Assembly (NCBI GenBank): GCA_002435955.1
Contig: DIWZ01000013.1
Coordinates: forward strand, 81,048-88,364
Source of the DNA: Pelobacter sp. UBA6093
Lineage (GTDB): Bacteria > Desulfobacterota > Desulfuromonadia > Desulfuromonadales > Syntrophotaleaceae
Direction of reading: 5' to 3'
DNA length: 7,317 nucleotides
The notes beneath the pieces are model-generated. The model saw only the letters and a list, made by a program, of their open reading frames with translations. It did no database searches and was not told the origin of the DNA. Shown here piece after piece: positions 1-6,429 of this stretch. Position 1 is the stretch's first letter. Each line of letters starts with the position of its first letter. Made by a program: the position numbers and the translations under genes.

Positions 1-25
1 GCCAGGCTGCGGTGTGCCAGGCTGC
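1..25 (-). repeat. Short direct repeat in the PBP2 C-terminal tail
   Basis: The ten bases gccaggctgc occur at 1-10 and again at 16-25, a 15-base period that equals five codons. In the mrdA frame this reads Gln-Pro-Gly-Thr-Pro followed by Gln-Pro-Gly, beyond the end of the transpeptidase domain. It may be the start of a longer Pro/Gly/Gln tandem tail, but the window ends here, so only one and two-thirds units are visible. Confidence 0.5.
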
Positions 26-1845
26 TTGTCCAGCCCGAAATAGTTCGCGATGATGGCTTTGGCGATGGGGGCGGCAGCGCTGCCGCCATGACTGCCGTGT
101 TCCACCACTACCGCCACGGCGATTTCAGGGTTCTGGGCCGGAGCATAGGCAGAGAACAGGGCATGATCGCGAAAACGGTAAGGGATGAGATTTTCATCCT
201 TGATTCGCTCGTGGAGTTTGACTACCTGGGCGGTGCCGGTTTTGCCAGCAAAGGTTACCTCTTCAAGGCGGCTTGCCCAGGCAGTTCCTCCCGGTTCGTT
301 GACCACGGCTTCCAGCCCTTTGTGGACCGCAGCCAGATGTGAGGCCGACAATGGGACGCGATTGAGGATTTCAGGCTTGGTGTTCCGCACGGTCCGGTCA
401 AGGGAATCTTCGATGCTCTTGATGATATGGGGGCGAAATACCGTTCCGCCGTTGGCGACGGCCGCCGTCATGGTAGCCAGTTGCAGCGGGGTGGTCAGGA
501 TATAGCCTTGTCCGATGGCCGCATTCAGGGTCTCTCCGCGATACCAGCTGGTGCCGTAACGTTTCTTCTTCCAGGCGCGGTCGGGAATCAAGCCGTCTTT
601 TTCCATTTCCATTGGTAGCCCAAGGGCCTGCCCCAAGCCGAGTTCCCTCGCCATGGCCGCAATCCGGTCGATGCCGACCTCGAGGGAAACTTTGTAGAAC
701 CAGACGTCGCAACTTTCTTTAAGGGCTTTGTGCAGGTCGGTAGTCCCATGTCCGCCACGTTTCCAGCAGCGAAAGGTATGGTTGCCTTCTTTGTGTGAAC
801 CTCTGCATACGACGCTGGTGCTCGCGGTGGCGACCCCGGCTTTGAGGGCGGCCAGGGCTGTGACGATTTTAAAAATAGAACCCGGCGGGTATTGTCCGCT
901 GATGGCCCGGTTCTGTAAAGGTTTAAGCGGGTTGTTTTGTAGTTCCTGCCATTCTTTAGTAGTCAATCCTCGGGCGAATTGAGCGGGGTCGAAAGTTGGT
1001 TGACTGGTTATGGCAAGGATTTCACCGGTATGAACATCCAGCACCACCGCTGCTCCAGCCTGGCCGTTAAAGGCATTTTCGGCAACCTGCTGCAGGGAAG
1101 TCTGGAGGGTCAAGACCAGTTTGTTTCCCGGTTGCGGATCCTGGGTTTTGAGGATACGCATGGTTTTGCCCTGAACGTCGACTTCAACCCGGCGCTCGCC
1201 ATCGACCCCGGATAAAATGTGTTCCATCTTCCGTTCAAGACCGGCTTTGCCGACCACGTCCCCAGGCCGATAGCCTGCGAATTCCGGCAGGCTCAGATCT
1301 TTTTCCGTAATTTCGCCCAGGTAGCCAAGCAGGTGAGGAGCAAGCGGCCCCAGGGGGAAGGATCGCACCGGCCGGGTTTCCATTAAAATGCCTGGCAGGT
1401 CGACAGCATTTTCCAGAATTTTTTCCAGGGTATCGCGATCAACGTCCCAAGCCAGCGGGACAGGACGGTAGCGGGGGAGTCGCTTGCCGGCATCCCAGCG
1501 TTTCAGTAATTCTTCCTGGTCGACGGCTAAAAATCCGGACAGCCGTTCCAGCAGCATGTCCGGGTTGTCTACTTCCTGACGCAAAACAGCGACATCAAAG
1601 GCCGGTCTGTTGTCGGCCAGCAGAATTCCATCGCGATCGAAAATGCGGCCGCGTTGTGCCGTGATGGGGATGTAGCGCGTACGGTTTTTCTCTGACAGGG
1701 TGCGGTAATGGTCGTCGTTGATAATCTGCAGTTGCCAAAGGCGCAACAAAAGTAGCACGAAAATAATGGCCGCGGCCAGGGAAGCGAGCGCGAAACGTTT
1801 GCGGGAATAGGGTGACGGCCAGTCGGTCGGGAAGTCGTGGTTCAA
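1..1845 (-). CDS. mrdA: Penicillin-binding protein 2 (PBP2), elongasome transpeptidase, 3' end missing
   Basis: Class B penicillin-binding protein, the D,D-transpeptidase that cross-links peptidoglycan during side-wall elongation with RodA and MreBCD. I translated 615 uninterrupted codons. Residues 18-34 form a single membrane anchor after a short cytoplasmic tail. The N-terminal non-catalytic domain carries RGRIFDRDG at 65-73 and GKAGLE at 199-204. The transpeptidase domain shows all three active-site motifs: S323-I-F-K326 (nucleophile Ser323, preceded by PPG), S378-C-D380 (Asp in the third position of the SxN motif), and K535-T-G-T538. The start is TTG at 1845, chosen because it follows AGGAGGG by about nine bases and because no other start precedes the membrane segment. 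The TTG overlaps the mreD stop (TTGA). The gene continues past the left edge; E. coli PBP2 is about 633 aa, so probably only a short C-terminal tail is missing. Identification is very secure; the TTG start is likely. Confidence 0.96.
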   Translation of the reverse strand, partial: MNHDFPTDWPSPYSRKRFALASLAAAIIFVLLLLRLWQLQIINDDHYRTLSEKNRTRYIPITAQRGRIFDRDGILLADNRPAFDVAVLRQEVDNPDMLLERLSGFLAVDQEELLKRWDAGKRLPRYRPVPLAWDVDRDTLEKILENAVDLPGILMETRPVRSFPLGPLAPHLLGYLGEITEKDLSLPEFAGYRPGDVVGKAGLERKMEHILSGVDGERRVEVDVQGKTMRILKTQDPQPGNKLVLTLQTSLQQVAENAFNGQAGAAVVLDVHTGEILAITSQPTFDPAQFARGLTTKEWQELQNNPLKPLQNRAISGQYPPGSIFKIVTALAALKAGVATASTSVVCRGSHKEGNHTFRCWKRGGHGTTDLHKALKESCDVWFYKVSLEVGIDRIAAMARELGLGQALGLPMEMEKDGLIPDRAWKKKRYGTSWYRGETLNAAIGQGYILTTPLQLATMTAAVANGGTVFRPHIIKSIEDSLDRTVRNTKPEILNRVPLSASHLAAVHKGLEAVVNEPGGTAWASRLEEVTFAGKTGTAQVVKLHERIKDENLIPYRFRDHALFSAYAPAQNPEIAVAVVVEHGSHGGSAAAPIAKAIIANYFGLDKQPGTPQPG

Positions 1846-2342
1846 AAGAGACGCCCTCCTACCAGGTGTCGGCGATATCGGCGCAACCACTTTGAGAAAT
1901 GCAGAAAAAGCCATCCCGCAAGCAGGTTGATCAACAGTTGTCCGGGCATGCCGAGGAGAATCTGGCGCCAGTATGTGCCGTGTTCGGACAGGAAACCCAT
2001 GGTGAAAATTAATATCAATCCCTGCAAAAGGGTGCCGGAAAACACCAGAAACAACAACAGCATCGGACTTTCACTGTTGAGGTGACCGGCAATGCTCCTC
2101 AGGCTCAGATACAGTATCAGATAGACTAACCCGAAAAGTCCCAGGCTGGACCCGGACAGACTGTCCTGCAGACAGCCCAACAGCCAGGCAGCCGGACCGC
2201 CAAACACAATTTTTTCCCGCAGTCCCAGGGTCAGCACCAGCAGCAACAGCAGGTTGGGCTTGACGGGCAGCGCCTCGGGCATCAGGGTCTCGGCGACCGC
2301 CAGGATAAGGCCGAGTATCAGGTAGATGAACATCGACCTCAT
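1842..2342 (-). CDS. mreD: Rod shape-determining membrane protein MreD
   Basis: Small integral inner-membrane protein of the elongasome that works with MreC to connect cytoplasmic MreB filaments to PBP2/RodA. At 166 aa it has the usual family length. The protein is almost wholly hydrophobic, with about five or six predicted membrane segments and a basic C-terminus (WLRRYRRH) that should lie in the cytoplasm. The conserved family region is visible as LGCLQDSLSGSSLGLFGL around residues 55-72. The ATG overlaps the mreC stop as ATGA, and the ribosome binding site in front is weak, so translation probably depends on ribosomes finishing mreC. A second ATG at codon 4 (2333) is a possible alternative start. 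Its stop overlaps the mrdA TTG. Assignment rests on the hydropathy pattern, the QDSLSGS motif and the position between mreC and mrdA. Confidence 0.93.
   Translation of the reverse strand: MRSMFIYLILGLILAVAETLMPEALPVKPNLLLLLVLTLGLREKIVFGGPAAWLLGCLQDSLSGSSLGLFGLVYLILYLSLRSIAGHLNSESPMLLLFLVFSGTLLQGLILIFTMGFLSEHGTYWRQILLGMPGQLLINLLAGWLFLHFSKWLRRYRRHLVGGRLF
1854..1860 (-). promoter_or_regulatory. Ribosome binding site for mrdA
   Basis: AGGAGGG on the minus strand lies inside the last codons of mreD, nine bases (from AGGAGG) before the TTG at 1845. This near-perfect Shine-Dalgarno sequence is the main argument for the TTG start and may compensate for the weak start codon. Confidence 0.75.
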
Positions 2343-3157
2343 GGACTGTTTTCCAGCAGTACCAATACTTCTTCCAGGCGGGAGAAGTTGACGGCGGGTG
2401 TTACGACAACGGTCTGGAACAGGTCGAGTTCGTTTGTCTGGATAAGGCTGACCGTGCCGACCGTCAATCCTTTGGGGAAAATGCCGCCGTTTCCGGAGGT
2501 GATGATGCGATCACCGGTGATGATGTCTTCCTTGGACAGAGAAAAGTCGAGATTCAGGACCTGGCCGCGTCCCCGGCAGATCCCCCTGGCTCGACTTCGC
2601 TGCACCAGGACGGCCATAGCGGAGGAGGCATCGGTTGCAAGCAGAACGCGCGACTGCCGGCCGGAACAGCGAATAATACGTCCAACTACCCCTTCCGGAA
2701 CTATCACCGGCAAACCCTCACGCAGACCATCTTCCCGACCCCGGTTAATGATCACGGTTTGAAACAAGCTGGTGGCATCTTCGGCAATGACGCGGGCGGG
2801 CAAGGTCGGCATTTCCATCTGCTCGTGCAGGGCAAGAAGCGCACTGAGACGTTGGTTTTCCAGTTGTATCTCGCGTACTTCATCGAGCCTGGCGCGTAGC
2901 TGACGATTCTCGCCAAGCAAACGGTCGTTATCCCGACTGGTATCGATGAGCCACAGGTAATGCCGCCACAGATCGTTTGTGGCGCCTGTGGAAGTATCAA
3001 AGCCGCGCTGAAAGGGGCTGGCAAGCTGCAGGATGGCTCTCTCAAACAGGGTGGTTTCGAGCTGTTTGCGCAGGCGTGAAGAATAGATCAGCAGGGCAGT
3101 CACTACCAGAAAGACGACCAGCAGGGGGGTGCGGTATTTTCGGATCAACTCCAGCAT
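2339..3157 (-). CDS. mreC: Rod shape-determining protein MreC
   Basis: Bitopic inner-membrane protein whose periplasmic part binds and activates PBP2 in the elongasome. With the start at 3157 it is 272 aa. Residues 1-10 are a short basic cytoplasmic tail (LELIRKYR), residues 11-25 the membrane segment, and roughly 68-112 a Leu/Glu/Arg-rich coiled coil used for dimerisation. The beta-rich domain follows and carries the family signatures VIINRGREDGLREGLPV and TSGNGGIFPKGLTVGTV. I chose this ATG because AGGG lies six bases upstream (3164-3167). An in-frame ATG eight codons earlier (3181) has no ribosome binding site and sits inside a hairpin. There is no long C-terminal extension; the protein ends soon after the second beta domain. 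The stop overlaps mreD (ATGA). A 79-base gap separates it from mreB. Confidence 0.94.
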   Translation of the reverse strand: MLELIRKYRTPLLVVFLVVTALLIYSSRLRKQLETTLFERAILQLASPFQRGFDTSTGATNDLWRHYLWLIDTSRDNDRLLGENRQLRARLDEVREIQLENQRLSALLALHEQMEMPTLPARVIAEDATSLFQTVIINRGREDGLREGLPVIVPEGVVGRIIRCSGRQSRVLLATDASSAMAVLVQRSRARGICRGRGQVLNLDFSLSKEDIITGDRIITSGNGGIFPKGLTVGTVSLIQTNELDLFQTVVVTPAVNFSRLEEVLVLLENSP

Positions 3158-3163
3158 GCAATG

Positions 3164-3167
3164 CCCT
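3164..3167 (-). promoter_or_regulatory. Ribosome binding site for mreC
   Basis: AGGG on the minus strand, six bases before the ATG at 3157. It decides between this start and the upstream in-frame ATG at 3181, which lacks a comparable site. It lies 11 bases downstream of the hairpin at 3178-3206. Confidence 0.6.
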
Positions 3168-3177
3168 GAATCGTAAT

Positions 3178-3206
3178 GCAAAAGAGGGCGATGCGCCCTC
3201 TTTTGC
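3178..3206 (-). terminator. Perfect 13-bp inverted repeat between mreB and mreC, intrinsic terminator or attenuator
   Basis: The arms GCAAAAGAGGGCG (3178-3190) and CGCCCTCTTTTGC (3194-3206) are exact reverse complements separated by three bases. Read in the gene direction, the transcript would fold into a stem with a GC-rich core at the loop and an A-run pairing with a U-run at the base, the layout of a bidirectional intrinsic terminator. It lies 31 bases after the mreB stop and 21 bases before the mreC start. Because mreC, mreD and mrdA follow in the same direction with no strong promoter that I can see, the likely role is partial termination or protection of the mreB 3' end. The U-run is only four long and ends in GC, so termination may be incomplete. 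Confidence 0.72.
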
Positions 3207-3236
3207 CGAAAATGCTATGTTGCCCTGCGTGGACGG

Positions 3237-4280
3237 TCAGGAGGAGATCGTTACACGACGCAACAGGTCCAGTTCATCCAGAACCTTGCCGGACCCGAGA
3301 GCCACACAGGAAAGCGGGTCTTCGGCGATAACCACCGGTAACCCTGTTTCATCCCGTAACAGCACGTCAAGATTACGAAGATAGGCACCACCACCGGCGA
3401 GAACGATCCCCTTATCGACAATATCGGCGGCCAGTTCCGGCGGCGTGCGCTCCAAGGCGATACGCACCGCTTCAACGATGGCATTGACCGTCTCGGTCAG
3501 GGCCTCGCGGATTTCGTTCGAATTGATCTCCAGGGTTTTTGGGATGCCGGACACCAGATCGCGTCCTTTGACTTCCATGGTGCGCACTTCATCGTCAGGG
3601 TAGGCACTGCCGATTTCAATTTTAATTTGCTCGGCGGTGCGTTCGCCAATCAGCAGGTTGTATTTGCGTTTGAGGTGCTGCACGATCGCTTCGTCCAGCT
3701 TGTCGCCACCGACCCGCACGCTTTTTGCGTAGACCACACCGGCCAGGGAGATGACCGCTACCTCGGTGGTGCCGCCGCCGATGTCGACAATCATGTTACC
3801 CGAGGCCTCGGTAATGGGCAGCCCGGCGCCGATGGCGGCTGCCATCGGTTCTTCAATAAGGTAGACCTCACGTGCCCCGGCCGATTCCGCCGATTCTTTC
3901 ACGGCACGTTTTTCGACCTGGGTAATGCCGGACGGTACGCAGATAACGATTCGCGGCCGTACCAGCGTCTTGCGATTATGAACCTTCTGGATAAAATAGC
4001 GCAGCATTTTTTCGGTAATATCAAAGTCAGCGATGACCCCGTCTTTCATGGGCCGGATGGCAACGATGCTGCCGGGTGTGCGGCCCAGCATTTTTTTTGC
4101 TTCCATGCCCACCGCCAGGACCTTTTGCTGCCCCATGCTGTCTCTTTGTACCGCAACAACGGAAGGTTCGCTGACTACGATACCCTTCCCTTTGAGGTAA
4201 ACCAGGGTGTTGGCCGTGCCCAGGTCGATCGCCAGGTCGTTTGAAAATAAACCGAAGATGGAATCAATAAGGTTGAACAT
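3237..4280 (-). CDS. mreB: Rod shape-determining protein MreB, bacterial actin homologue
   Basis: Cytoskeletal ATPase that polymerises into short filaments under the inner membrane and orients side-wall synthesis. From the ATG at 4280 it is 347 aa, the standard MreB length. The N-terminus (MFNLIDSIFGLFSND) is amphipathic and fits a membrane-binding segment. Actin-fold nucleotide motifs are all present: phosphate-1 DLGTAN at 19-24, phosphate-2 VDIGGGTTEVA starting near 165, and the adenosine motif AGGGAYLRNLD from 295. The reading frame extends 33 codons further upstream, but those residues are not MreB-like and the ATG at 4280 follows AAAGGAG with a 12-base gap. It is the first gene of the minus-strand cluster, with its own candidate promoter and a leader hairpin upstream. 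Identification is essentially certain. Confidence 0.98.
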   Translation of the reverse strand: MFNLIDSIFGLFSNDLAIDLGTANTLVYLKGKGIVVSEPSVVAVQRDSMGQQKVLAVGMEAKKMLGRTPGSIVAIRPMKDGVIADFDITEKMLRYFIQKVHNRKTLVRPRIVICVPSGITQVEKRAVKESAESAGAREVYLIEEPMAAAIGAGLPITEASGNMIVDIGGGTTEVAVISLAGVVYAKSVRVGGDKLDEAIVQHLKRKYNLLIGERTAEQIKIEIGSAYPDDEVRTMEVKGRDLVSGIPKTLEINSNEIREALTETVNAIVEAVRIALERTPPELAADIVDKGIVLAGGGAYLRNLDVLLRDETGLPVVIAEDPLSCVALGSGKVLDELDLLRRVTISS

Positions 4281-4292
4281 AATGGCGGGGTT

Positions 4293-4299
4293 CTCCTTT
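4293..4299 (-). promoter_or_regulatory. Ribosome binding site for mreB
   Basis: AAAGGAG on the minus strand, 12 bases before the ATG at 4280. The spacing is long but the match is strong, and no nearer in-frame ATG, GTG or TTG competes. It begins three bases downstream of the hairpin at 4303-4322. Confidence 0.65.
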
Positions 4300-4302
4300 C
4301 GC

Positions 4303-4322
4303 CCGTCCCGGCATTGGGACGG
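4303..4322 (-). promoter_or_regulatory. Hairpin in the mreB leader, next to the ribosome binding site
   Basis: CCGTCCC (4303-4309) pairs with GGGACGG (4316-4322) across a six-base loop, giving a seven-base GC-rich stem in the mreB transcript. It ends just before the Shine-Dalgarno sequence. No U-run follows, so it is not an intrinsic terminator. It could protect the 5' end or influence ribosome access. A ten-base palindrome GGCAGCTGCC (4326-4335) lies directly upstream. Function is inference. Confidence 0.4.
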
Positions 4323-4350
4323 TGCGGCAGCTGCCTGAAAAATGAGCTTC

Positions 4351-4379
4351 ACACTAGCAAAAAGCCAAGGGTATTTCAA
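4351..4379 (-). promoter_or_regulatory. Candidate sigma-70 promoter for mreB
   Basis: On the minus strand TTGAAA (4379-4374, five of six to TTGACA) is followed by a 17-base spacer and TAGTGT (4356-4351, three of six to TATAAT). The -10 box is preceded directly by TGC, an extended -10 feature that can offset a poor hexamer. The start would fall near 4344, giving a leader of roughly 64 bases. Spacing and position are good; the weak -10 keeps this a candidate. Confidence 0.45.
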
Positions 4380-4399
4380 GAGACAAAAGGAGAAATCAG

Positions 4400-4428
4400 T
4401 TGCAATTCAGAGGCCGATTGTCTAACAT
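4400..4428 (+). promoter_or_regulatory. Weak candidate sigma-70 promoter for the ppiD-like gene and purC
   Basis: TTGCAA (4400-4405) and TAACAT (4423-4428) are separated by 17 bases and each matches four of six consensus positions. The start would lie near 4435, about 45 bases before the ATG at 4480. This reading is incompatible with translation of the leader ORF that begins at 4400, because that ORF would then not be transcribed in full. Confidence 0.3.
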
Positions 4429-4465
4429 TTGCCTTTATTTTTGCTTATCTGCAACCTTCATGTAA
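4400..4465 (+). CDS. Possible 21-codon leader peptide upstream of the ppiD-like gene
   Basis: AAAGGAG (4386-4392) is followed after seven bases by TTG, which opens a 21-codon frame ending in TAA at 4463-4465. The peptide would begin with a short polar, basic part (QFRGRLSN) and continue with a hydrophobic part (ICLYFCLSATF) containing two cysteines. The last codon and stop, ATGTAA, abut the Shine-Dalgarno sequence AAAGGAG of the next gene (4464-4470), so a ribosome finishing here would stop on top of that site. It resembles nothing I recognise. The good ribosome binding site and the stop placement support it; the TTG start, tiny size and the competing promoter reading argue against it. Confidence 0.25.
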   Translation: MQFRGRLSNICLYFCLSATFM

Positions 4466-4470
4466 AGGAG
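4464..4470 (+). promoter_or_regulatory. Ribosome binding site for the ppiD-like gene
   Basis: AAAGGAG nine bases before the ATG at 4480. It fixes this ATG as the start instead of the in-frame TTG at 4429, which lacks a good site and would put 17 extra residues ahead of the normal short cytoplasmic tail. Confidence 0.75.
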
Positions 4471-4479
4471 CCCGCTAAT

Positions 4480-6429
4480 ATGCTGGACCTGATTCGGAAA
4501 AAGCAGCGGTCAGTACTTGTCAAAATCGTTTTCTGGACGATTATAGCCGCGTTTATAGGAACCATTTTTCTGGTCTGGGGAAAGGGTGACAGTGGCCCTG
4601 GCGGTACGGATAATGCTGTTGTTCATGTGAACGGGGACGCTATCGGTTACGAGGACTTCCAGACGACTTACCAGAATCTGCGCCAGGAGATGGAGCAGCG
4701 TTTCGGTCGCAGCCTGCCTCCGGAAATCGAAAAACAACTGCAACTGAACCATCAGGCCTACGACCAGTTGGTCAGCCGGGTACTGTTGCTGCAGGAGGCC
4801 GACAGGCGCAAGCTCAAGGTCAGCAAAGACGAATTGCGTCAGGCCATTGCCGATATCCCCGTATTCCAGAAGGAGGGGCAGTTCGATCGGAAGCTCTATG
4901 AGCAGGTTCTTCAATATCAGCATCTTACCTCCAAGGTCTTTGAACGAAATATGCGCGAGCAGCTGCAGATCACCAAGGTGATTGAGGCAATCAAGCAGCA
5001 GGCCGAGGTTACCGATCAGGATGTTGAACAGGAATTTCGCAACCGTAACGAAAAGATCAATCTGGCCTATGTGAAACTGGCCGCCGGAGCTTACGAGAGC
5101 AAAGTCGCGGTCACCGACAAGGCGCTGCAGAAGTATTATCTGGAGCATCGCGAGAATTTTCGGAAACCTGCTAAACTCGCTCTGCGGTACCTGCGGTTCG
5201 AGCCCGATTATTTCGCAAAAGGTGTAACCCTCGATGAAGCAGCCATCGAGAACTACTACGAAAAGCACAAGGACCGGTTCTGGATTGCCGAGCAGGTCAA
5301 ATCCTCTCACATTCTAATTCGTACCACTGCGGCTCTCGATGAGGATGGCCGCCGAAAAAAGCGTGAACTGGCCGAAAAGGTGCTCGACATGGCCAAGTCC
5401 GGCAAGGACTTCGCCGAACTCGCACGTACCCATTCAGACGATGCCGGCAGTGCCGTCAAGGGTGGTGAACTTGGTTATTTTGTCCGCGGTACCATGGTGC
5501 CTGATTTCGAGAATGTGGCGTTTGACCTGAAACCCGGGCAGATCAGCGATATCGTCGAGACCCCTCTGGGTTATCACATCATCAAGGGCGAAGGGTACAT
5601 CAAGGCGGAAATCAAGCCGCTGAACGATGTTCGTAACGAAGTGCGTACCAGCCTTCGTAATGAACTGGCCCGCCAGATGGCGCTCGACAAGGCCATGGAA
5701 GCTTTCAGTGCTCATCGAAAAGATGGCAATATCGACGCGGCCGCGCTGGCTAATGGTCTGGAGGTTCGCGAAACTGCACTGTTCGGTCATGGCGATGTAA
5801 TCGACGGGCTGGGTAGCGATGACGAGATCACCGCTGCAGCATTTGCCCTTAAAGAAGGTGAACTGGCCCGGCCTATGGTGCGGGACCAGGGCGTGATTAC
5901 CTTTGTCGTCAAAGAGCGTCACGCCAGCTTTGTGCCGGAGCTCGCCGCTGTGCGTTTCGAGGTGGAGCAAGCCTATCGCCGCCAGGAAAGTGTCGGGTTG
6001 GCACGACAGGCTGCGGAAAGAATAATGGCCGAACTCAAGGCTGGAAAAAATCTGGTCGATGTGGCTCGTAAGGAAAAGCTCGAAATAGGTGAAACCGGCT
6101 TTTTCCCGCGCTCCTACGGCGATTTCATCCCGCGTATCGGGAATTCCCAAGCCTTGTCCAAGGCGGCATTCGCCTTGACCATGAAAGCACCGGTGGCTGG
6201 AGAGGTTTTTGTTGTAGACGATCGTTTTGTGGTGGCAACCCTGATCCATCGCCAGGACGCTGACCCTGCGCAATTAACCGATGTGACCCGTGAGGAACTG
6301 CGTGCTTCCCTGTTGGCCGGTAAGCAGGAGAAGTTGTTGGTGGATCTTCTTGAAACCCTCAAGAGTCAAGCTAAAATCAAGATCGACCCATCCTTGCAAA
6401 ATATTCTGGAAGGTGAAAAAGCAATATGA
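4480..6429 (+). CDS. ppiD: Membrane-anchored periplasmic peptidyl-prolyl isomerase, PpiD/SurA type
   Basis: Periplasmic folding factor of the PpiD family (649 aa; E. coli PpiD is about 623), expected to sit at the inner membrane and assist newly exported proteins. Residues 1-12 are a basic cytoplasmic tail (MLDLIRKKQRSV), and about 13-33 the single membrane anchor, so the rest faces the periplasm. A SurA-like N-terminal chaperone region covers roughly 40-200. The parvulin domain spans about 268-370, from SSHILI (His277) through THSDD, KGGELGYF and the closing GYHIIK (His366); its conserved motifs look intact. Residues 419-488 and 525-599 resemble each other and probably are degenerate isomerase-like repeats. 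The start follows AAAGGAG by nine bases. The stop overlaps purC as ATGA. It is divergent from mreB. Family assignment is firm; exact orthology to E. coli ppiD is less certain. Confidence 0.9.
   Translation: MLDLIRKKQRSVLVKIVFWTIIAAFIGTIFLVWGKGDSGPGGTDNAVVHVNGDAIGYEDFQTTYQNLRQEMEQRFGRSLPPEIEKQLQLNHQAYDQLVSRVLLLQEADRRKLKVSKDELRQAIADIPVFQKEGQFDRKLYEQVLQYQHLTSKVFERNMREQLQITKVIEAIKQQAEVTDQDVEQEFRNRNEKINLAYVKLAAGAYESKVAVTDKALQKYYLEHRENFRKPAKLALRYLRFEPDYFAKGVTLDEAAIENYYEKHKDRFWIAEQVKSSHILIRTTAALDEDGRRKKRELAEKVLDMAKSGKDFAELARTHSDDAGSAVKGGELGYFVRGTMVPDFENVAFDLKPGQISDIVETPLGYHIIKGEGYIKAEIKPLNDVRNEVRTSLRNELARQMALDKAMEAFSAHRKDGNIDAAALANGLEVRETALFGHGDVIDGLGSDDEITAAAFALKEGELARPMVRDQGVITFVVKERHASFVPELAAVRFEVEQAYRRQESVGLARQAAERIMAELKAGKNLVDVARKEKLEIGETGFFPRSYGDFIPRIGNSQALSKAAFALTMKAPVAGEVFVVDDRFVVATLIHRQDADPAQLTDVTREELRASLLAGKQEKLLVDLLETLKSQAKIKIDPSLQNILEGEKAI

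Noticed and set aside
3158..3181. Upstream ATG at 3181 as the mreC start
   Set aside because: It lacks a ribosome binding site and lies inside the inverted repeat, whereas the ATG at 3157 has AGGG six bases ahead and begins directly with the short basic tail before the membrane segment.
3627..4244. Open frame of 205 codons antisense to mreB
   Set aside because: It lies entirely within the highly conserved mreB and shows no recognisable family. It is a shadow frame.
4264..4314. Short ORF starting with ATG in the mreB leader hairpin (4314) and overlapping the mreB start
   Set aside because: No ribosome binding site precedes its ATG, and the AAAGGAG inside it is well placed only for mreB.
4354..4368. 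Sigma-54 type promoter (TTGGC...TTGCT) on the minus strand before mreB
   Set aside because: The GG and GC elements are separated by six bases instead of the required ten, so the spacing rules it out.
4280..4379. A longer mreB start giving 33 extra N-terminal residues
   Set aside because: The extra residues are not MreB-like, and the ATG at 4280 gives the normal 347 aa with the amphipathic N-terminus and a strong ribosome binding site. The extension would also cover the candidate promoter.
4429..4479. TTG at 4429 as the start of the ppiD-like gene
   Set aside because: It would add 17 residues ahead of the usual basic tail and membrane anchor, and it has no good ribosome binding site, while the ATG at 4480 has AAAGGAG nine bases upstream.
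4510..5310. Long open frame of 266 codons antisense to the ppiD-like gene
   Set aside because: It mirrors a strong coding frame on the other strand, shows no recognisable domain, and overlaps the parvulin protein completely. It is best explained by codon bias of the real gene.
5434..6273. Long open frame of 279 codons antisense to the ppiD-like gene
   Set aside because: Its composition is explained by the sense frame, it has no recognisable domain, and it is wholly contained in a well-supported gene.
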